From contig CP053167.1 in NCBI GenBank assembly GCA_014607495.2, positions 7,316,001 through 7,380,000 on the forward strand: a DNA stretch of 64,000 bases. The letters run 5' to 3'. The position numbers and the translations under genes were made by a program. Every line of letters starts with the position of its first letter. Positions within the stretch are counted from its first letter, which is position 1. Below the pieces are notes generated by a model. It did no database searches. It was given only the letters and a program-made list of their open reading frames with translations, and was not told the origin of the DNA. Source of the DNA: Carposina sasakii. Its lineage: Eukaryota > Arthropoda > Insecta > Lepidoptera > Carposinidae. This document shows positions 51,820 through 63,423 of this stretch, one piece after another.

Positions 51820-52107
51820 TGATGATGAGACTTATTATTATTTTAAAATAATTCTACTGCCTAGTAGTATGTCCGTCTGGACATGCTTGTATCTTGTAGG
51901 GACATTCAATGAAAGATGCAGAATTTTCTATCCTAGGAAATTGAATTTCTAATTATCATTTCTAATTTCAATACAGTGTCGCAGTGCATGCACCTAGTAA
52001 CTAGTTTTAAAGGGACTGTAAAAATGTTTTTATATTACCTACTTATTACTATGCTAAGTAAGTATATTGTTTTCTTAAGTACTGCTCCAATATCTTTAAT
52101 TCTTAAT
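51820..52107. other. No feature seen
   Basis: AT-rich spacer. Confidence 0.4.
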
Positions 52108-52255
52108 GTAGCATAAGTAGTAAGCGGCGATAGGCTCACCTCTTACTACGTGGGACTTAATAGGCTCACGAGTGAAAAGTGGGTGTGTAATTTGCACACT
52201 TCTGCCCAACCTCTTTGGGGGATGATGGGCGTGACTGTAGGTATGTATATATAAG
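52108..52255 (+). repeat. Dispersed repeat L, copy 2
   Basis: GTAGTAAGCGGCGATAGGCT, CACCTCTTACTACGTGGGAC, GAAAAGTGGGTGTGTAATTT, CTCTTTGGGGGATGATGGGC. Resembles the 3' region of lepidopteran tRNA-derived SINEs, with no head here. Confidence 0.6.
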
Positions 52256-53149
52256 ATGTAAATATAGTCTAGCTGGATTCAGAAGGGTCACACGATATGT
52301 CAGATACAAAATTATTATTATTCAGTATATTACAATATTCAGATACAAAATATTATTAGATTAGCAACAGAAGCCAATTATAAGTATTTTAATTTGCGTG
52401 TTTGTCCTGTCTAAATAACTAATTCGGTCTCGGTTTAGGTGGTAGTATTTTTAATGGCGACTTTTATTAACTTTGACGTAATTAGGAGAAGCTCCAGCTA
52501 CCTTGCAACAAAGTTGCGAAACATAAAAATTATGATGTTTTCAACTCTTAGGGAGGACACTAATTATTTATTTTACCTGGCACTCGAAGCTGGCGATATG
52601 GTTTATTTCTGTACCTGAAAAAAAAAATATATATATTTCACGCTATTTTTGGTGTTACATAGTAGTAGTATACAAAACAATACATTATTAGATAAAATAT
52701 CCTTCAGTAGTATGGTATTCCAATATTTGTCATAAAGAAAACTTATAAGTAGGTATAAACATAATGTTTGTAGAGCGCCGTCTCTGCCCTAAATAACTAT
52801 ATTATCACGATATTTTTATGAAATTATAAATTAATTATTATCAAAAGTGAAAAACTTCAAATCATCTTTTGTGATTTACCACAAATTTAAACTTTTGACT
52901 TTAGCTGTTCCTGTTATAAACGCGCGATGGAAATCTGTAAAGTAAATCTACATACGAAATGGCAGATATGCGTTCCGTAACATTAGCAAATTAGCTATGC
53001 ATTTACATAGCCAATATTGTTTCAAGAGTTTAGCATATAAATATATGTTAATGTGAATAATAAATGTTAAGACATTATTTTCCTTACTCACCATATACAT
53101 AAGATATACCTATATAACAACGTTTTTAAATCCCTTTGTTAAATAGGGT
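52256..53149. other. No feature seen
   Basis: AT-rich unique DNA. Confidence 0.4.
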
Positions 53150-53370
53150 CTATGTCGTACAAGCACGGAAGGAGATGCAGCTGGTTTATCCTAGTGAAGC
53201 CTCGCAATGGCACACTAAGACTAAGGAATTTAGTAGCGGTGAGCTAGCAACTTGATATAGTTTTTTTTTTACATATGATTCCGCTATGCTTTATGATTAT
53301 GGCATATCATACACGAATTAGTGATCCTGCATTTCTAGCTATCCTATTGTTGGAAACACAGCCGTGTTTT
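53150..53370. repeat. Two opposed family D pieces
   Basis: 53150-53215 is D on the plus strand (GTCGTACAAGCACGGAAGGA, GATGCAGCTGGTTTATCCTA, AGTGAAGCCTCGCA). 53225-53370 is D on the minus strand (GGTGAGCTAGCAACTTGATA, CCGCTATGCT, GTGATCCTGCATTTC, ACACAGCCGTGT). They meet tail to tail. Confidence 0.7.
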
Positions 53371-53394
53371 ACATACATTACGGTAGACCTCATA

Positions 53395-53464
53395 TACAGG
53401 GTGTAACAAAAGCGTTAAGCGAAATGCTATGATTATAAGTTACACATTTTGTTACATACAGTAT
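53395..53464. repeat. TA2 remnant, 70 bp
   Basis: TACAGGGTGTAACAAAAG, GTTAAGCGAAATGCTATG, then TGTTACATACAGTA; both ends survive with almost no interior. Confidence 0.7.
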
Positions 53465-54129
53465 AATAGCAAGGAAAAATAAAAGTGTATTTTTATAATA
53501 GCAAGGAAAAATAAAAATAAAAGTGTATTTTTTATGGAATCCATGAAATTCTTAAGGGTGGTATGCGAAATGATACATTCAATGAAAACAAATCTGGTTT
53601 CGCTGGAAGAATTGGTATTTTTTAATAAACACTCATGTGGACATTTTCTTTTTGATCAACTTAGGTATGTCAAATTTTTATTATGTATAGTAAAGAATAA
53701 GAAATAATCTGTTATTAGTTACACCACGGTGTAACAGCCCCTCGTTAATGGAAGTTCAGCCATTTTAATTACAATTACACCCCTTTATTACACCCCCATT
53801 TGTAACGAACGGTGAAAATCGTGAATTCGACAAATTGCTCGATTCGTCCCTGTCTCGCGAAATTGTTTATTTCTTTGTGAATCTGTGTGGTATTGTTATT
53901 TGAAATGGTTCGAATTGTGTATTTTTGGATATCAGTAGGACATTGTTTTTATTATCGGTAGTAACCGGGGTATTAAAAGAATATACCTACTTACACTTGG
54001 ACTGATAAATTGTAAAATTGACGCCTAATTAATTTCTATTTAAAGGCAGGGTTAGTAATTATTTCAGGATAGGTAGCAGTTGGCTAAATAATTAAAAAGT
54101 TATCTATGAAATATTATTTTATTTATCTA
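53465..54129. other. Short tandem; otherwise nothing
   Basis: ATAATAGCAAGGAAAAATAA and AAGTGTATTTTTATAA repeat once at 53461-53530. GTTACACCACGGTGTAAC at 53718 is a perfect 18-bp palindrome. Confidence 0.5.
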
Positions 54130-54500
54130 TACAGGGTGTTTTTTCGTTGCCACCCTTAACGAAGGGTACGTACTCTATACATCAAATAAAGTAAGTTTAT
54201 GCCGAAAAAAATGCTGGGAAACGATGTAATTTTTTTGAATTTTTTTATTTATTTACTTGATCGGGCGAAATTTATAGTGCCCAGTGTTTCTACTAGTTTT
54301 TTCATAGACAGATATTAATTATTTCTCGTGAAAAAATCTTGCTACACGCGTCAAATAACGTAGTCTCTTTACTCAACTTTGGACCCTAATATTTTGGAAA
54401 CCAGACACTTCCCAGGTATGCTTCCATGGAGAAAAATCATTGTGATGATGACGAGATTCCATAATTTTCGGGAACGTTGACGACCAAAAATCACCCTGTA
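54130..54500 (+). mobile_element. TA1 MITE, copy 8
   Basis: TACAGGGTGTTTTTTCGTTG to AAAAATCACCCTGTA, the pair of ends closest to consensus. Lacks the GTGCATTTATGCAG words after the CACGCGTC. Confidence 0.95.
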
Positions 54501-55064
54501 GAGAAGAATTTGTAGAACAGAGCACGGCCTTTGTAATTTTTTTTGTAAACTCCGTAGTTACTGTAGTATCTTGTTTACAGTAAATAATAAGAAGTAGTTA
54601 CATGACTGTACCTTCCTATTCTAGTACTGTATATACATGTTTTTTCTAATAAGGGTTGTTTTGGAATCTACACACTTCCACACACAAATCAGTTGCATAT
54701 CAAGTAACCACAAAGTTAACGGAGTTGGCTGCTTTGAATCTTCGATGTACAGTATACCTATGGAGTAATGTATTAAACACTGAAGAATTTTCTTACCAAG
54801 GTTCCAAAAAGTGCAGCTCTAAATAAAATGTTACTTTAAGTTTAATCGTCACATACACTCTGTATAGTTAGACCAACTTGCAGTTTTTAACATTCCTCAT
54901 ACAGTGTAGTTTAATGGTAGTTTAGACAATAAAACTTGTATTGTGTCTGGTTTAGTGGCCGTGAATGAGTTAAATAACTTTAACTTGTGAAGTAACTTAT
55001 GTTATTACTACTTACCGACATAAAATACTACTTAACAGGGTAATTTATTTATTTTGTGCGTTTT
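54501..55064. other. No feature seen
   Basis: AT-rich unique DNA. Confidence 0.4.
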
Positions 55065-55210
55065 TGTACTGATGCGGTGCTTCACTAGAACACATCTGCT
55101 GTAAATATATTTAGTGCATGTCGTAAGAGTCGACTCTCAGGCGATGAGCTGGCAACTTGTCACTGATCTTTTATCTGGCCCCGCTACCTATATACAAATT
55201 CTGCAGTTCT
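55065..55210 (-). repeat. Family D copy
   Basis: TACTGATGCGGTGCTTCACT, GTGCATGTCGTAAGAGTCGA, GGCGATGAGCTGGCAACTTG, CTGGCCCCGCTACC, TTCTGCAGTTCT. Confidence 0.72.
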
Positions 55211-55667
55211 ATTTATTAACTGATACTTAACCTAGGCCTTATTTTTGAATCCCAATAATATAACTAAATATTTAGTTAAAAATAAAAATTCTGGAGAGGA
55301 TGATACCGAATAATTAACCGTTATACTTTATTTAATGAAGAAGCTACTAGTTTTTAGATAAAATAATCTACAAGGCGTATTTACATTTTACATTATTTTA
55401 TTATACACCTACTTCAGCATAATATGGAAATGCTTGTCAATCATTACGAGTATTCGGAATACCGATTATTGTTAGTTGAATTCTATACGTGTGCCAGTAT
55501 GATTGTATGTTTGTGGTCACAAGGCCGAGGCTGTACGAAGACTGCATTGACTATACAGGGCTGTGACAGCTAGGTAAATACTGAAATACTGAACTAGTAC
55601 CATTGTTTTGAGTTATACGACAATGTTATTACTCGCAGGAAATGCATTTTTAATTTGATTTTAATTT
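55211..55667. other. No feature seen
   Basis: AT-rich unique DNA. Confidence 0.4.
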
Positions 55668-55820
55668 GCCACAAGGCCTCTGCCCTAAGGAGGTGGCTGG
55701 GCAGGCGGGTTGGTGACAACGCGTTGTCAACGCGTGAGATACTGCTGCCCACCTCCCGAAAAGCCTTCATCGCCTCTTACGATACCAACGAGCAGATATA
55801 GGGACAATCTAGCGCCGGTA
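55668..55820 (-). mobile_element. Family R, 3'-truncated copy
   Basis: GGCTGGGCAGGCGGGTTGGT, CGCGTTGTCAACGCGTGAGA, GCTGCCCACCTCCCGAAAAG, TCATCGCCTCTTACGATACC. Loss of the RTE-like tail end is unusual for this family. A frame at 55710-55958 is incidental. Confidence 0.75.
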
Positions 55821-56795
55821 ACGAATCCAATGAGAAATTCTTATTATTTATTGCACATACACAAAAATAAATATGGCATACAACATAAAAGAAGAGATGC
55901 ATGTACAATGGCAAGCTTATCTCTATCAGAGATCTCTTCCAGCAAGCCAAGCAAGTAAATAGAAATTGTTAACAACAGGGTAACATGTGCAATTAAACAA
56001 ATTCTAAGAAACTACATAACTACGAGTACATTGAAAAAAAAAGGAGAGTAACAAATGACAGCATATTCAAATATTGGACAAAATGTTTAGAGTATACAGA
56101 TAAGGCTTGAATGCCAGCCGAGCTTGGTGTTTAGACAATTTAACGTAGTTGCGCATCGACGCTCGGACATATCGCACTCTCCATAACAGTTGGAATTCAT
56201 GTTCCAGAAATAATGTTACTTTGTCTATGTCCCCCTACCTCTTTTGGATTTTTTCAAGTTAACGCAAAAACAGCTTTTATTACTTATAAACATCCTAGAG
56301 TAATAAATAAATGTACGTTTGTCCCTAACGTAGTATCGTACGTGATTTTAATAATAACTAAAACTAGCATATTATTAAATACATTCCAACAATACAATAG
56401 TAAGTGGAATTAAATTATGTCAGTTTGTTTACAATAAGCGACCTTGTAACACTGGCCTTAAGGTCACTTTCCTGATATCTCGACCTCGATTCGGAGTACT
56501 TTCGATTTTCGTCCCTATTTCGATCGACATAGTACAAGGAAGTAAGTAGTTTAATTTGGATGTTCTATAAAAAGAATTTTGCTGTATCATAGGAGACGTA
56601 TAATTTATGATAGTAGGTAAAAATTTACTTTTTATTTGGTTTTTTCTACTTTCACCAGCATAATTTAAGCATTCCTTACAGAATTTTTGGTTTTTCTTTT
56701 AATTTCCAATCGCCGCCGTCATGGATGACGTACCTACACGAAAACCGCTGTTAAAAATAAAAAAATAAAATGTGTTAGTTCAATAAATAAGCACA
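55821..56795. other. No feature seen
   Basis: Unique. The 66-codon frame at 56213-56413 has no recognisable motif. Confidence 0.35.
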
Positions 56796-57143
56796 TAATG
56801 ATGATGATCTCCGACCGTATTTCGGTCATGGCGACCAATCTCTACGGAGATTGGCCAGGTACGCAGGAGATATTATAGTGCACAAGTGTGTGCGCAAACA
56901 CAGATGCACTCTCTATTCCGTTACTCTCATAGTCCGATGGGACGGAAAGCCGACACGACCGGAGAGAGATCAGGCGTAGGACCAACGGTTTTACGTGCTT
57001 TCCGAGGCACGAGCTAAGTGTCAATTTTACAACATTACAATCTGTGCATGAAATAAATTCATTGATCACAGGCCCGTGACTGAGATCGAACTTACACCTC
57101 CCGCTTAGAAGGTGCACGTCTTAACCACTGGGCTATCGCCGCT
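56796..57143 (-). mobile_element. tRNA-derived SINE with a LINE-Z tail
   Basis: On the minus strand: head AGCGGCGATAGCCCAGTGG and TTAAGACGTGCACC (A box region), B box GTAAGTTCGATCTCAGTC, an unrelated body of about 220 bp, then tail TGGTCGCCATGACCGAAATA with CGGTCGGAGATCATCATCAT. The tail matches LINE-Z 3' ends at 38484-38519 and 14455-14490 almost base for base. Possible target duplication AGCACATAAT / AGCATATAAT (one mismatch). About 348 bp, apparently full length. The head resembles Metulj-type lepidopteran SINEs. Confidence 0.88.
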
Positions 57144-58023
57144 ATTAGCATATAATAATGCCAATGGCAAGAAAACGATAATTACTATGTATAGTTTACA
57201 TTTTGTATTGTTTCTTAACACTTCAACGCAATACCTAATTGAATTTGTCTGTCTTAAAGCTTGAATTATTTTATATTCGAAAATCATGCTTATTTTTGTC
57301 ATAACAGAATCAGATTTTCATCCAAACCAGGAATTTTTTACGGTAATCTAACATCTACCAGTCTTTATACTGTGGGGTTTGTTACTTTCGCAACTTTAAT
57401 TCCAAATATATGACATTTGTTTTTATCACTGGTTATGCTTGATTAAACGACTTATTTAGTTGTACTATGATCCGACCTCGCGTTGGTCATATAACCTTAA
57501 ATACCATCTGCTTACGATTTTGGGAGTAAAATCATTACAGTTTTGCACGATCTGTTAGGTCACTTTTAAATCAAAATATTATAGTTATGTAGCTAGGTTG
57601 CTAAAAAATTGAAACTAATATCAATACGTGTATCTAATAAAATGTTAATTAGCCAAGGAATAACTTTACTCTGAGGTGTAAATCGACATTATGTATAGAA
57701 AATGTCTATTTAATGGGCGTAAAAAGTTACTAACTGGTCGAGTATAGATTTCCATTGAGGAGTCGCCCATCACCGGGCCCTACACCCTCCGCTGACCCTC
57801 GGATCTGCTGATTCATGGTCACGAACACAAGACACTACTGTCGCAACGAGAAGCCAGATCCAACACCTAGCATGCAACCATAAATACATATCTGCTAATC
57901 CGAAAACCAATTAAAATTTTAAATCGACATATGTAATTTATGTTAATGACAAATTTGAACTTCCGAATAGTGACGCCTGATATAATTAAATATTTAACGG
58001 AGTGTAGATTTGTCTTGATTGAA
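57144..58023. other. No named feature
   Basis: A GC-rich patch at 57760-57830 (CCATCACCGGGCCCTACACC, GCTGACCCTCGGATC) stands out but has no frame or copy in the window. Confidence 0.3.
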
Positions 58024-58095
58024 CTTTTAGATCTGTCCCCGCTATACTATACTTGGCTATCCTCAGTTATGGCTTCTCCATTTTGGGAACATGTA
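58024..58095 (-). repeat. Family D fragment
   Basis: TTTTAGATCTGTCCCCGCTA, CTTGGCTATC and CCATTTTGGGAACA; truncated by TA3 copy 2. Confidence 0.55.
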
Positions 58096-58505
58096 TAAGC
58101 CGTGTGTAAAAAGACAACTTTGTTCTTTTAATTCGTAATAATCGTATTCTTTGTAACATCACGATCATTTTTTTCTATGGAAGCACCCCTGGGAAACCAC
58201 GGGTTTCCAAGATATTGAGGTCCAAAGTTACATTAATATTATATTTTTTTTTACATAAATCCATCTGAAATCGGTTAACAAACTTTTTTTCAAAGATATT
58301 ATGTCAAAATGTTATAATGTTAGTTTTGTAGGTACATTTGTACTTTGCGCATCAAACGAATACATTGCTTGCAATAAAATGACAGTATTTTTTCATATTT
58401 TTTTGTCGTTTCCCAGGGTCGGTTCCATAGAAGAAAATGATCGTAACTTTACAAAGAATACGAGTCGAGGCATTAAAAAACATTGTTGTCTTTTTACACC
58501 CTGTA
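58096..58505. mobile_element. TA3 MITE, copy 2
   Basis: Left GTGTGTAAAAAGACAACTTT, right TTGTCTTTTTACACCCTGTA. Interior collinear with 44482-44864 (CCACGGGTTTCCAAGATATT, GTTAGTTTTGTAGGTACATT). Opposed frames at 58301-58608 are incidental. Confidence 0.9.
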
Positions 58506-58714
58506 TGTATAAGGTATTATTATTCTTTATCATACTTACACAAAAGATAGAATATTTACAAAGATAATGTACAAAGGTGAGCTTATCTCTAACAGAGATG
58601 TCTTCCAACCAACCCGCTTAAATTGCGAGGTTAGCAAAGAAAGAACAGGAAATCACACGTGCACAAAATTAAATAAAAAAATAAACAATGCAAACAAAAT
58701 ATCTAACTGAACTA
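58506..58714. other. No feature seen
   Basis: Short unassigned stretch. Confidence 0.4.
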
Positions 58715-59523
58715 AAAATAATTTTTTTTAAACGAAAAACCGACTTCCTCCCAAAACTCGAGCTTACTAAAGTAAAATTTTACTAAAGGGAAAATATATA
58801 CGAGTATTGCGTTAAGCCGTGTACGACGTTTAGAAGGCATAATATTGTCAGATTTATATGCCAGCAAATGATTAAATAGGCCACATGACAAAAGAGAGAA
58901 ATGACTAGGCTTCGAAACTTTACGTCTGACAATATATAAGCAACATATAATTACACTCCTTCTTCCCGCCCTGTTCCCAATCATTTGGGGTTGGTGCAAT
59001 ATGTAGGTACTCTTATTTCAGTCATCCCTATTATCCGTCATCTCGTTATTCTCATGTCTACCTCTTCCTCTATAACCATCTTACTTCGGACACGGCTTAA
59101 CGCAACATATAATTACACGACTTAACACATCTTTATCTTCATAAGCCTATTGCAGTCCACTACTGGACGTAGGCTTCCCCCTGCCATAGGGGGATTTTGT
59201 TACTAAAAAGTTCCACTATCTGTTTTTCGGCAGCTCCATCATCAGACCCTCGTTTCCTTTATATTATGTGTAGCTGACCAAAATTCTCTATAAAAATCTA
59301 AAAATGGACTACTCGTGCCTATAATATTCGAGGATTGCCCTCGATTTCTCCAAGATCCCATCATCAGATCCTGATGTGGTGAATATGGGACCAACCTGGA
59401 AGTATACCATGACCAACTATAAAAAAAAATGAAATCGGTTCATAAATGACGGAGTTCTGAGGTAACACACATAAAAAAAAACATACAGGTTAATTGATAA
59501 CCTCTCTTTTTGAAGTCGGTTAA
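58715..59523. mobile_element. Family E long repeat, copy 2, uninterrupted
   Basis: From AAACGAAAAACCGACTTCCT to CTTTTTGAAGTCGGTTA. Collinear with copy 1 but without the LINE. Includes the antisense R-type tail at 59147-59195 (GCCTATTGCAGTCCACTACT). About 810 bp with no reverse-transcriptase or transposase frame, hence non-autonomous. Confidence 0.9.
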
Positions 59524-59552
59524 TAAATACAGCGTATTAAAAGTAAATAAGT

Positions 59553-59693
59553 AGCGTTGGGCACCCTCCGGACAGATGGACCGATGACTTAAAGAGGACG
59601 GCTGGTAGTGACTGGATGGTAAAAACGGGAGATCGAGCCATATGGCGTATTCTGGGGGAGGCCAACGTCCAGCGGTGGACTGCAATAGGCTGA
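59553..59693 (+). pseudogene. RTE-type LINE C-terminus, intact short piece
   Basis: 46 codons plus stop: SVGHPPDRWTDDLKRTAGSD, WMVKTGDRAIWRILGEANV, QRWTAIG. Same subfamily as the minus-strand piece at 49456-49745. Tail GGCTGACGATGACGATGA. Strongly 5'-truncated, so non-functional. Confidence 0.88.
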
Positions 59694-60533
59694 CGATGAC
59701 GATGAAATAAATAGATAAATACTTTATAAAATATAATAGAATGTTTACACAGCATCAATGAACTTCAAGGTATGTCCGTACTTGATCGCGTTTATACAAA
59801 CAATCTCTTCCCTGTGATATATGTAGATATATATTTTTGTATAATTATCACGTCTACTACAGATATGGATATGGCTCCATACATTAGACTACTTTATAAT
59901 AAGTATTGATGACTTTGTGAGTACATAAGATTCATATAAAATGAACCTTATGGCATTGTAAATATGTATAAGATGCTAATTTTTATTATGCCATTCTTTG
60001 CCTGTAAACATGTGATACATACATGTATGTTAGTATATATTTATGGTAAGCATACTTATTTGCTTTTGTTCAGAAGAACCTCCTCGGTGGTGGACGTAGA
60101 CGTCGCGTCACCGTGACGTCCTGATTTTACTTACTTGCTTTCCGACTCTCGTCGATGAAATATGTATTTATTTAATTTCTTGATTATAGCGTTTTAAAAT
60201 GAAACTACAGTCTATTTATTAGCCCTCGGGTCCACTATAAGTCCCGCGGGGCCTAAACACTTTAATTTATAAGGTACTAAAATAAATGCGTATTGATGGT
60301 AAAATAATTTAAGTTTAATTTTGACTCTTTCTAATGTAATCTATAAAAAGTGCATCTATGTTTGAGTAACTACACTTATGCACCACTACTGACTTGGCTT
60401 TTATTTTGCGATGCATAATTTTATTAAGAAGGGTTATCGAAAAAGATTGAAAAACATGAACGAATTTTAAATGAGCAAAATGAGGATTGAGAGTATCGTG
60501 AATATATATAAAGAAAATTGTTATACAGGATGT
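59694..60533. other. No feature seen
   Basis: Unique. A CpG-rich patch lies at 60070-60125 (GGACGTAGACGTCGCGTCAC). Confidence 0.35.
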
Positions 60534-60906
60534 TTTTTCGTTGCCACCCTTAACGAAGGGTAGGTACTCTACCTATATACATCAAATAAAGTAAGTTTAT
60601 GACAAAAAATCTGGGAAACGATGTAGTTTTTTTATTTTTTTATTACTTGATCGGGCGAAATTTATAGTGTCCAGTGTCTATGCTAGTTTTTCCATTGACA
60701 GATATTAATTATTTCTCGTGAAAAAATCTTGCTTCACGCGTTAATGTGCATTTATGCAGAAAAACGCAGCCTATTTATTTAACTTTGGACCCTAATATTT
60801 TGGAAACCAGACACTTTCCAGGTATGCTACCATGGAGAAAAATGATCGTGATGATAAGGAGATTCCGTAGTTTTCGGGAACGTTGACGACCAAAAATCAG
60901 GATGTG
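60534..60906 (+). mobile_element. TA1 MITE, copy 9
   Basis: TACAGGATGTTTTTTCGTTG through GGGTAGGTACTCTACC to CCAAAAATCAGGATGTG; the right terminus is mutated. Confidence 0.93.
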
Positions 60907-61118
60907 TAACAGTTTTAGCGTTTTCAAAATTATGTTTTTAAGTGTGGTAAGAGGAGCAACAAAGTTTACTACGTGGACGAAGTCGCTGGCTAAAAGCTAG
61001 TTACTTACACATACCTACCTTTGTTAGATGGTCGCGGTCGTTGAGCAGTACAAATTGCCACCACATTACCCCTTATGTGGAGGAACAAGGTTAAAATAAT
61101 TACTGGTAGATGTTACAG
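60907..61118. repeat. Helitron-like terminus at 60968-61000
   Basis: ACTACGTGGACGAAGTCGCT, GGCTAAAAGCTAGT is a plus-strand CTAG-type end. Nothing else. Confidence 0.45.
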
Positions 61119-61127
61119 GAACGTTGA

Positions 61128-61750
61128 TGTGCATTTGTATTGAGAGCCCATTTTTCAAATAATTGCGAAACGAAATGAAACTTACAGGGGATTTAGTTAA
61201 AAATTAGTAAAACCTAAAGCAAATATTCTTAAATTTCTTAAACTTGAAACTTTTATAGGAAAATTCGGATTTCATTTACTTATTAAAAAAATCACTTTTG
61301 TGTCGTTATTTCTTTTTAACTAATTTACCGAGACATAAAACTTAAATATATACTAAATTATTTTGATCTCTTTCTTCAGATATGCTCATATTTTGCTGAT
61401 TCCTCAGTTCAGATATTCATTAACTGAGAGCCCAAGCAAAACCGCTGTAAATCTGTATTGTTAGCATTTTGAAGATTTGGGTATATCTTAATTACTTTAA
61501 GAAATTCATAACTAAATCCTCAAATAAACATTATTATCCCAGGAATCATACTTTCTGAGATTTAGACAATGCGATTTTATGCAGGCGTCTGGATTGAGGG
61601 CCCAAGTTATTTAATTATAGCAGTTTTGTTTCAGGTTTAAGAAATTTAAGAATCTTTGCTTTAGGTTTTACTAAATTTTAACTAAATCCCCTGTAAGTTT
61701 CATTTCGTTTCGCAATTATTTGAAAAATGGGCTCTCAATCCAGATGCACA
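61128..61750. mobile_element. Foldback element, 125-bp arms, 8-9-bp target duplication
   Basis: Arms run from TGTGCATTTGTATTGAGAGC through CTTACAGGGGATTTAGTTAA to CTTAAACTTGAAAC (61128-61250) and return at about 61628-61750 with few mismatches. Direct copies of GAACGTTGA flank it at 61119-61127 and 61752-61760. The 380-bp centre is AT-rich and non-coding. Confidence 0.88.
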
Positions 61751-61760
61751 TGAACGTTGA

Positions 61761-62037
61761 GGTATGGGAATGATGTTAATTTATACTTTTTGAATTAATT
61801 ATGACTTTCAGAGCGCCTATACACTAGCACAGCATAGTTTACACTAGTGATAAAAGATTTTTTTTATGTATGCAAGAAAATTATATTTGCACTCTTACAG
61901 AAAGTATAAAATAGGTACCTAAATATAACAATCAATAGGTATAGGTACATGGCACCCCCTAACCTACACAGTTGTAATAAATAAATAAATAAAGTATAAT
62001 TCGCTTTATGAATGAGATAAATTAAAGTGTTAGTAAT
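61761..62037. other. No feature seen
   Basis: AT-rich spacer. Confidence 0.4.
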
Positions 62038-62129
62038 TGACCCGGTAGCTCAGTTGTAAGAGCGCTGGCACGGAATGCAGAGGTCGTGGGTTCGATTCCC
62101 ACTCGGATGAAGAATTTTTTCCATTTCTT
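62038..62129 (+). mobile_element. tRNA-like module, copy 4, without left flank
   Basis: GACCCGGTAGCTCAGTTGTA, AGAGCGCTGGCACGGAATGC, GTGGGTTCGATTCCCACTCG. The right flank GATGAAGAATTTTTTCC is present but the usual left inverted partner is replaced by other sequence. Confidence 0.78.
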
Positions 62130-62332
62130 TATTAATAATTTTATAATATATAATAACTTGACTAAGATACATTTTTAAAAACACTTCTCCATGATATAAA
62201 CCGTTAGGGTATGGTTGATCGTTTCATCATTAAACATTGTGCTGAGGGATTCAGCTTTGTTTGCCGAGATTTGGCTAGTGTATAGCTATCGGGATGAAAA
62301 AATAACGTTGCCAATAATGTAATTAAAAAAAA
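62130..62332 (+). repeat. Block X between two tRNA-like modules
   Basis: TTCTTTATTAATAATTTTAT, AACTTGACTAAGATACATTT, AAAACACTTCTCCATG, TATGGTTGATCGTTTCATCA, GCTGAGGGATTCAGCTTTGT, GCTATCGGGATGAAAAA. The same block reversed lies at 35690-35845, and its first part follows copy 3 at 36055-36120. Confidence 0.85.
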
Positions 62333-62452
62333 GAGATGGTAAAATTCGTCATCCGAGTAATTGACCCGGTAGCTGAGTTGTAAGAGCGCTGGCACGGAAT
62401 GCAGAGGTCGTGGGTTCGATTCCCACTCGGGGGAGAATTTTTTCCATTTCTT
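62333..62452 (+). mobile_element. tRNA-like module with inverted flanks, copy 5
   Basis: Core 62362-62434. Left flank GATGGTAAAATTCGTCATCC. The A box has CTGAGTT in place of CTCAGTG, and the 3' acceptor strand reads CGGGGGAG, so the stem is weakened. Confidence 0.78.
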
Positions 62453-63024
62453 TATTAATCATTTTATAAAGTGTTAGTGTTGAAATAAACCAGGTAGAAC
62501 ATTACTAAAAACCATTTTAACTGCATCAAACTTAAACGAAACATAATTGGAACTATTTTCATTTAACACGCAAATTACTCAGTAACCCGTGATATAGACT
62601 TAATGTGTACACGATTAGAATAATTGTCAAAGTATGGCAACACTATTAACTTGATCGACGGCTGTTTTGAGTTAGCAACACTGAACGTTTGTGACGTCAT
62701 TACTAGGGAACGATCTCCTACGTAGAATCATGCAATTAAGGGGGGATGGAGGATTATAGCGGTCTTGATAGTTAAGAAAGTATTAAAGTTAAGAAAGCTC
62801 ATCTATTTATTTAGCATATACTCGTAAGTTTACGATATTGGATTATTTTCATTTGAGTATCAGAATATGTTGTACATTTTCCAAGTCACGGGCCCGTACG
62901 ATTGAATTTATTTCATGTAAGGATTTTCTCAAAATTGTCACCCGAGGAGGATTGGCGTTAGGCAGGCAGCCAGGTAAAAAAAGCCTAAATATTGGCAATG
63001 TGAGTTTCGAAAGAAACCATACTA
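62453..63024. other. No feature seen
   Basis: Unique; the frame at 62838-63080 runs into TA1 copy 10 and is not a gene. Confidence 0.4.
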
Positions 63025-63404
63025 TACAGGATGTTTTTTCGTTGCCACCCTTAACGAAGGGTACGTACTCTATAAAATAAAGTAAGTTTATGCCAAAAAA
63101 ATGCTGGAAAGCGATGTAAATTTTTTTGTTTTTTTTTTAAATTACTTGATCGGGCGAATTTTATAGTGTCTAGTGTTTATGCTAGTTTTTTCATAGACAG
63201 ATAATAATATTTTAATGTGAAAAAATCTTGCTACACGCGTCAATGTGCATTTATGCATAAAAACGCAGTCTATTTACTCAACTTTGGACTCTTATATTTT
63301 GGAAACCAGACACTTCCCGGGTATGCTTCCATGGAGAAAAATGATCATGATGATGAGGAGATTCCGTAGTTTTCGGGAATGTTGACAACCAAAATCATAT
63401 TATA
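63025..63404 (+). mobile_element. TA1 MITE, copy 10
   Basis: TACAGGATGTTTTTTCGTTG to CAACCAAAATCATATTATA; the right end has lost the CACCCTGTA form. Confidence 0.93.
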
Positions 63405-63423
63405 GGATAAGAGCAGGAAATTG

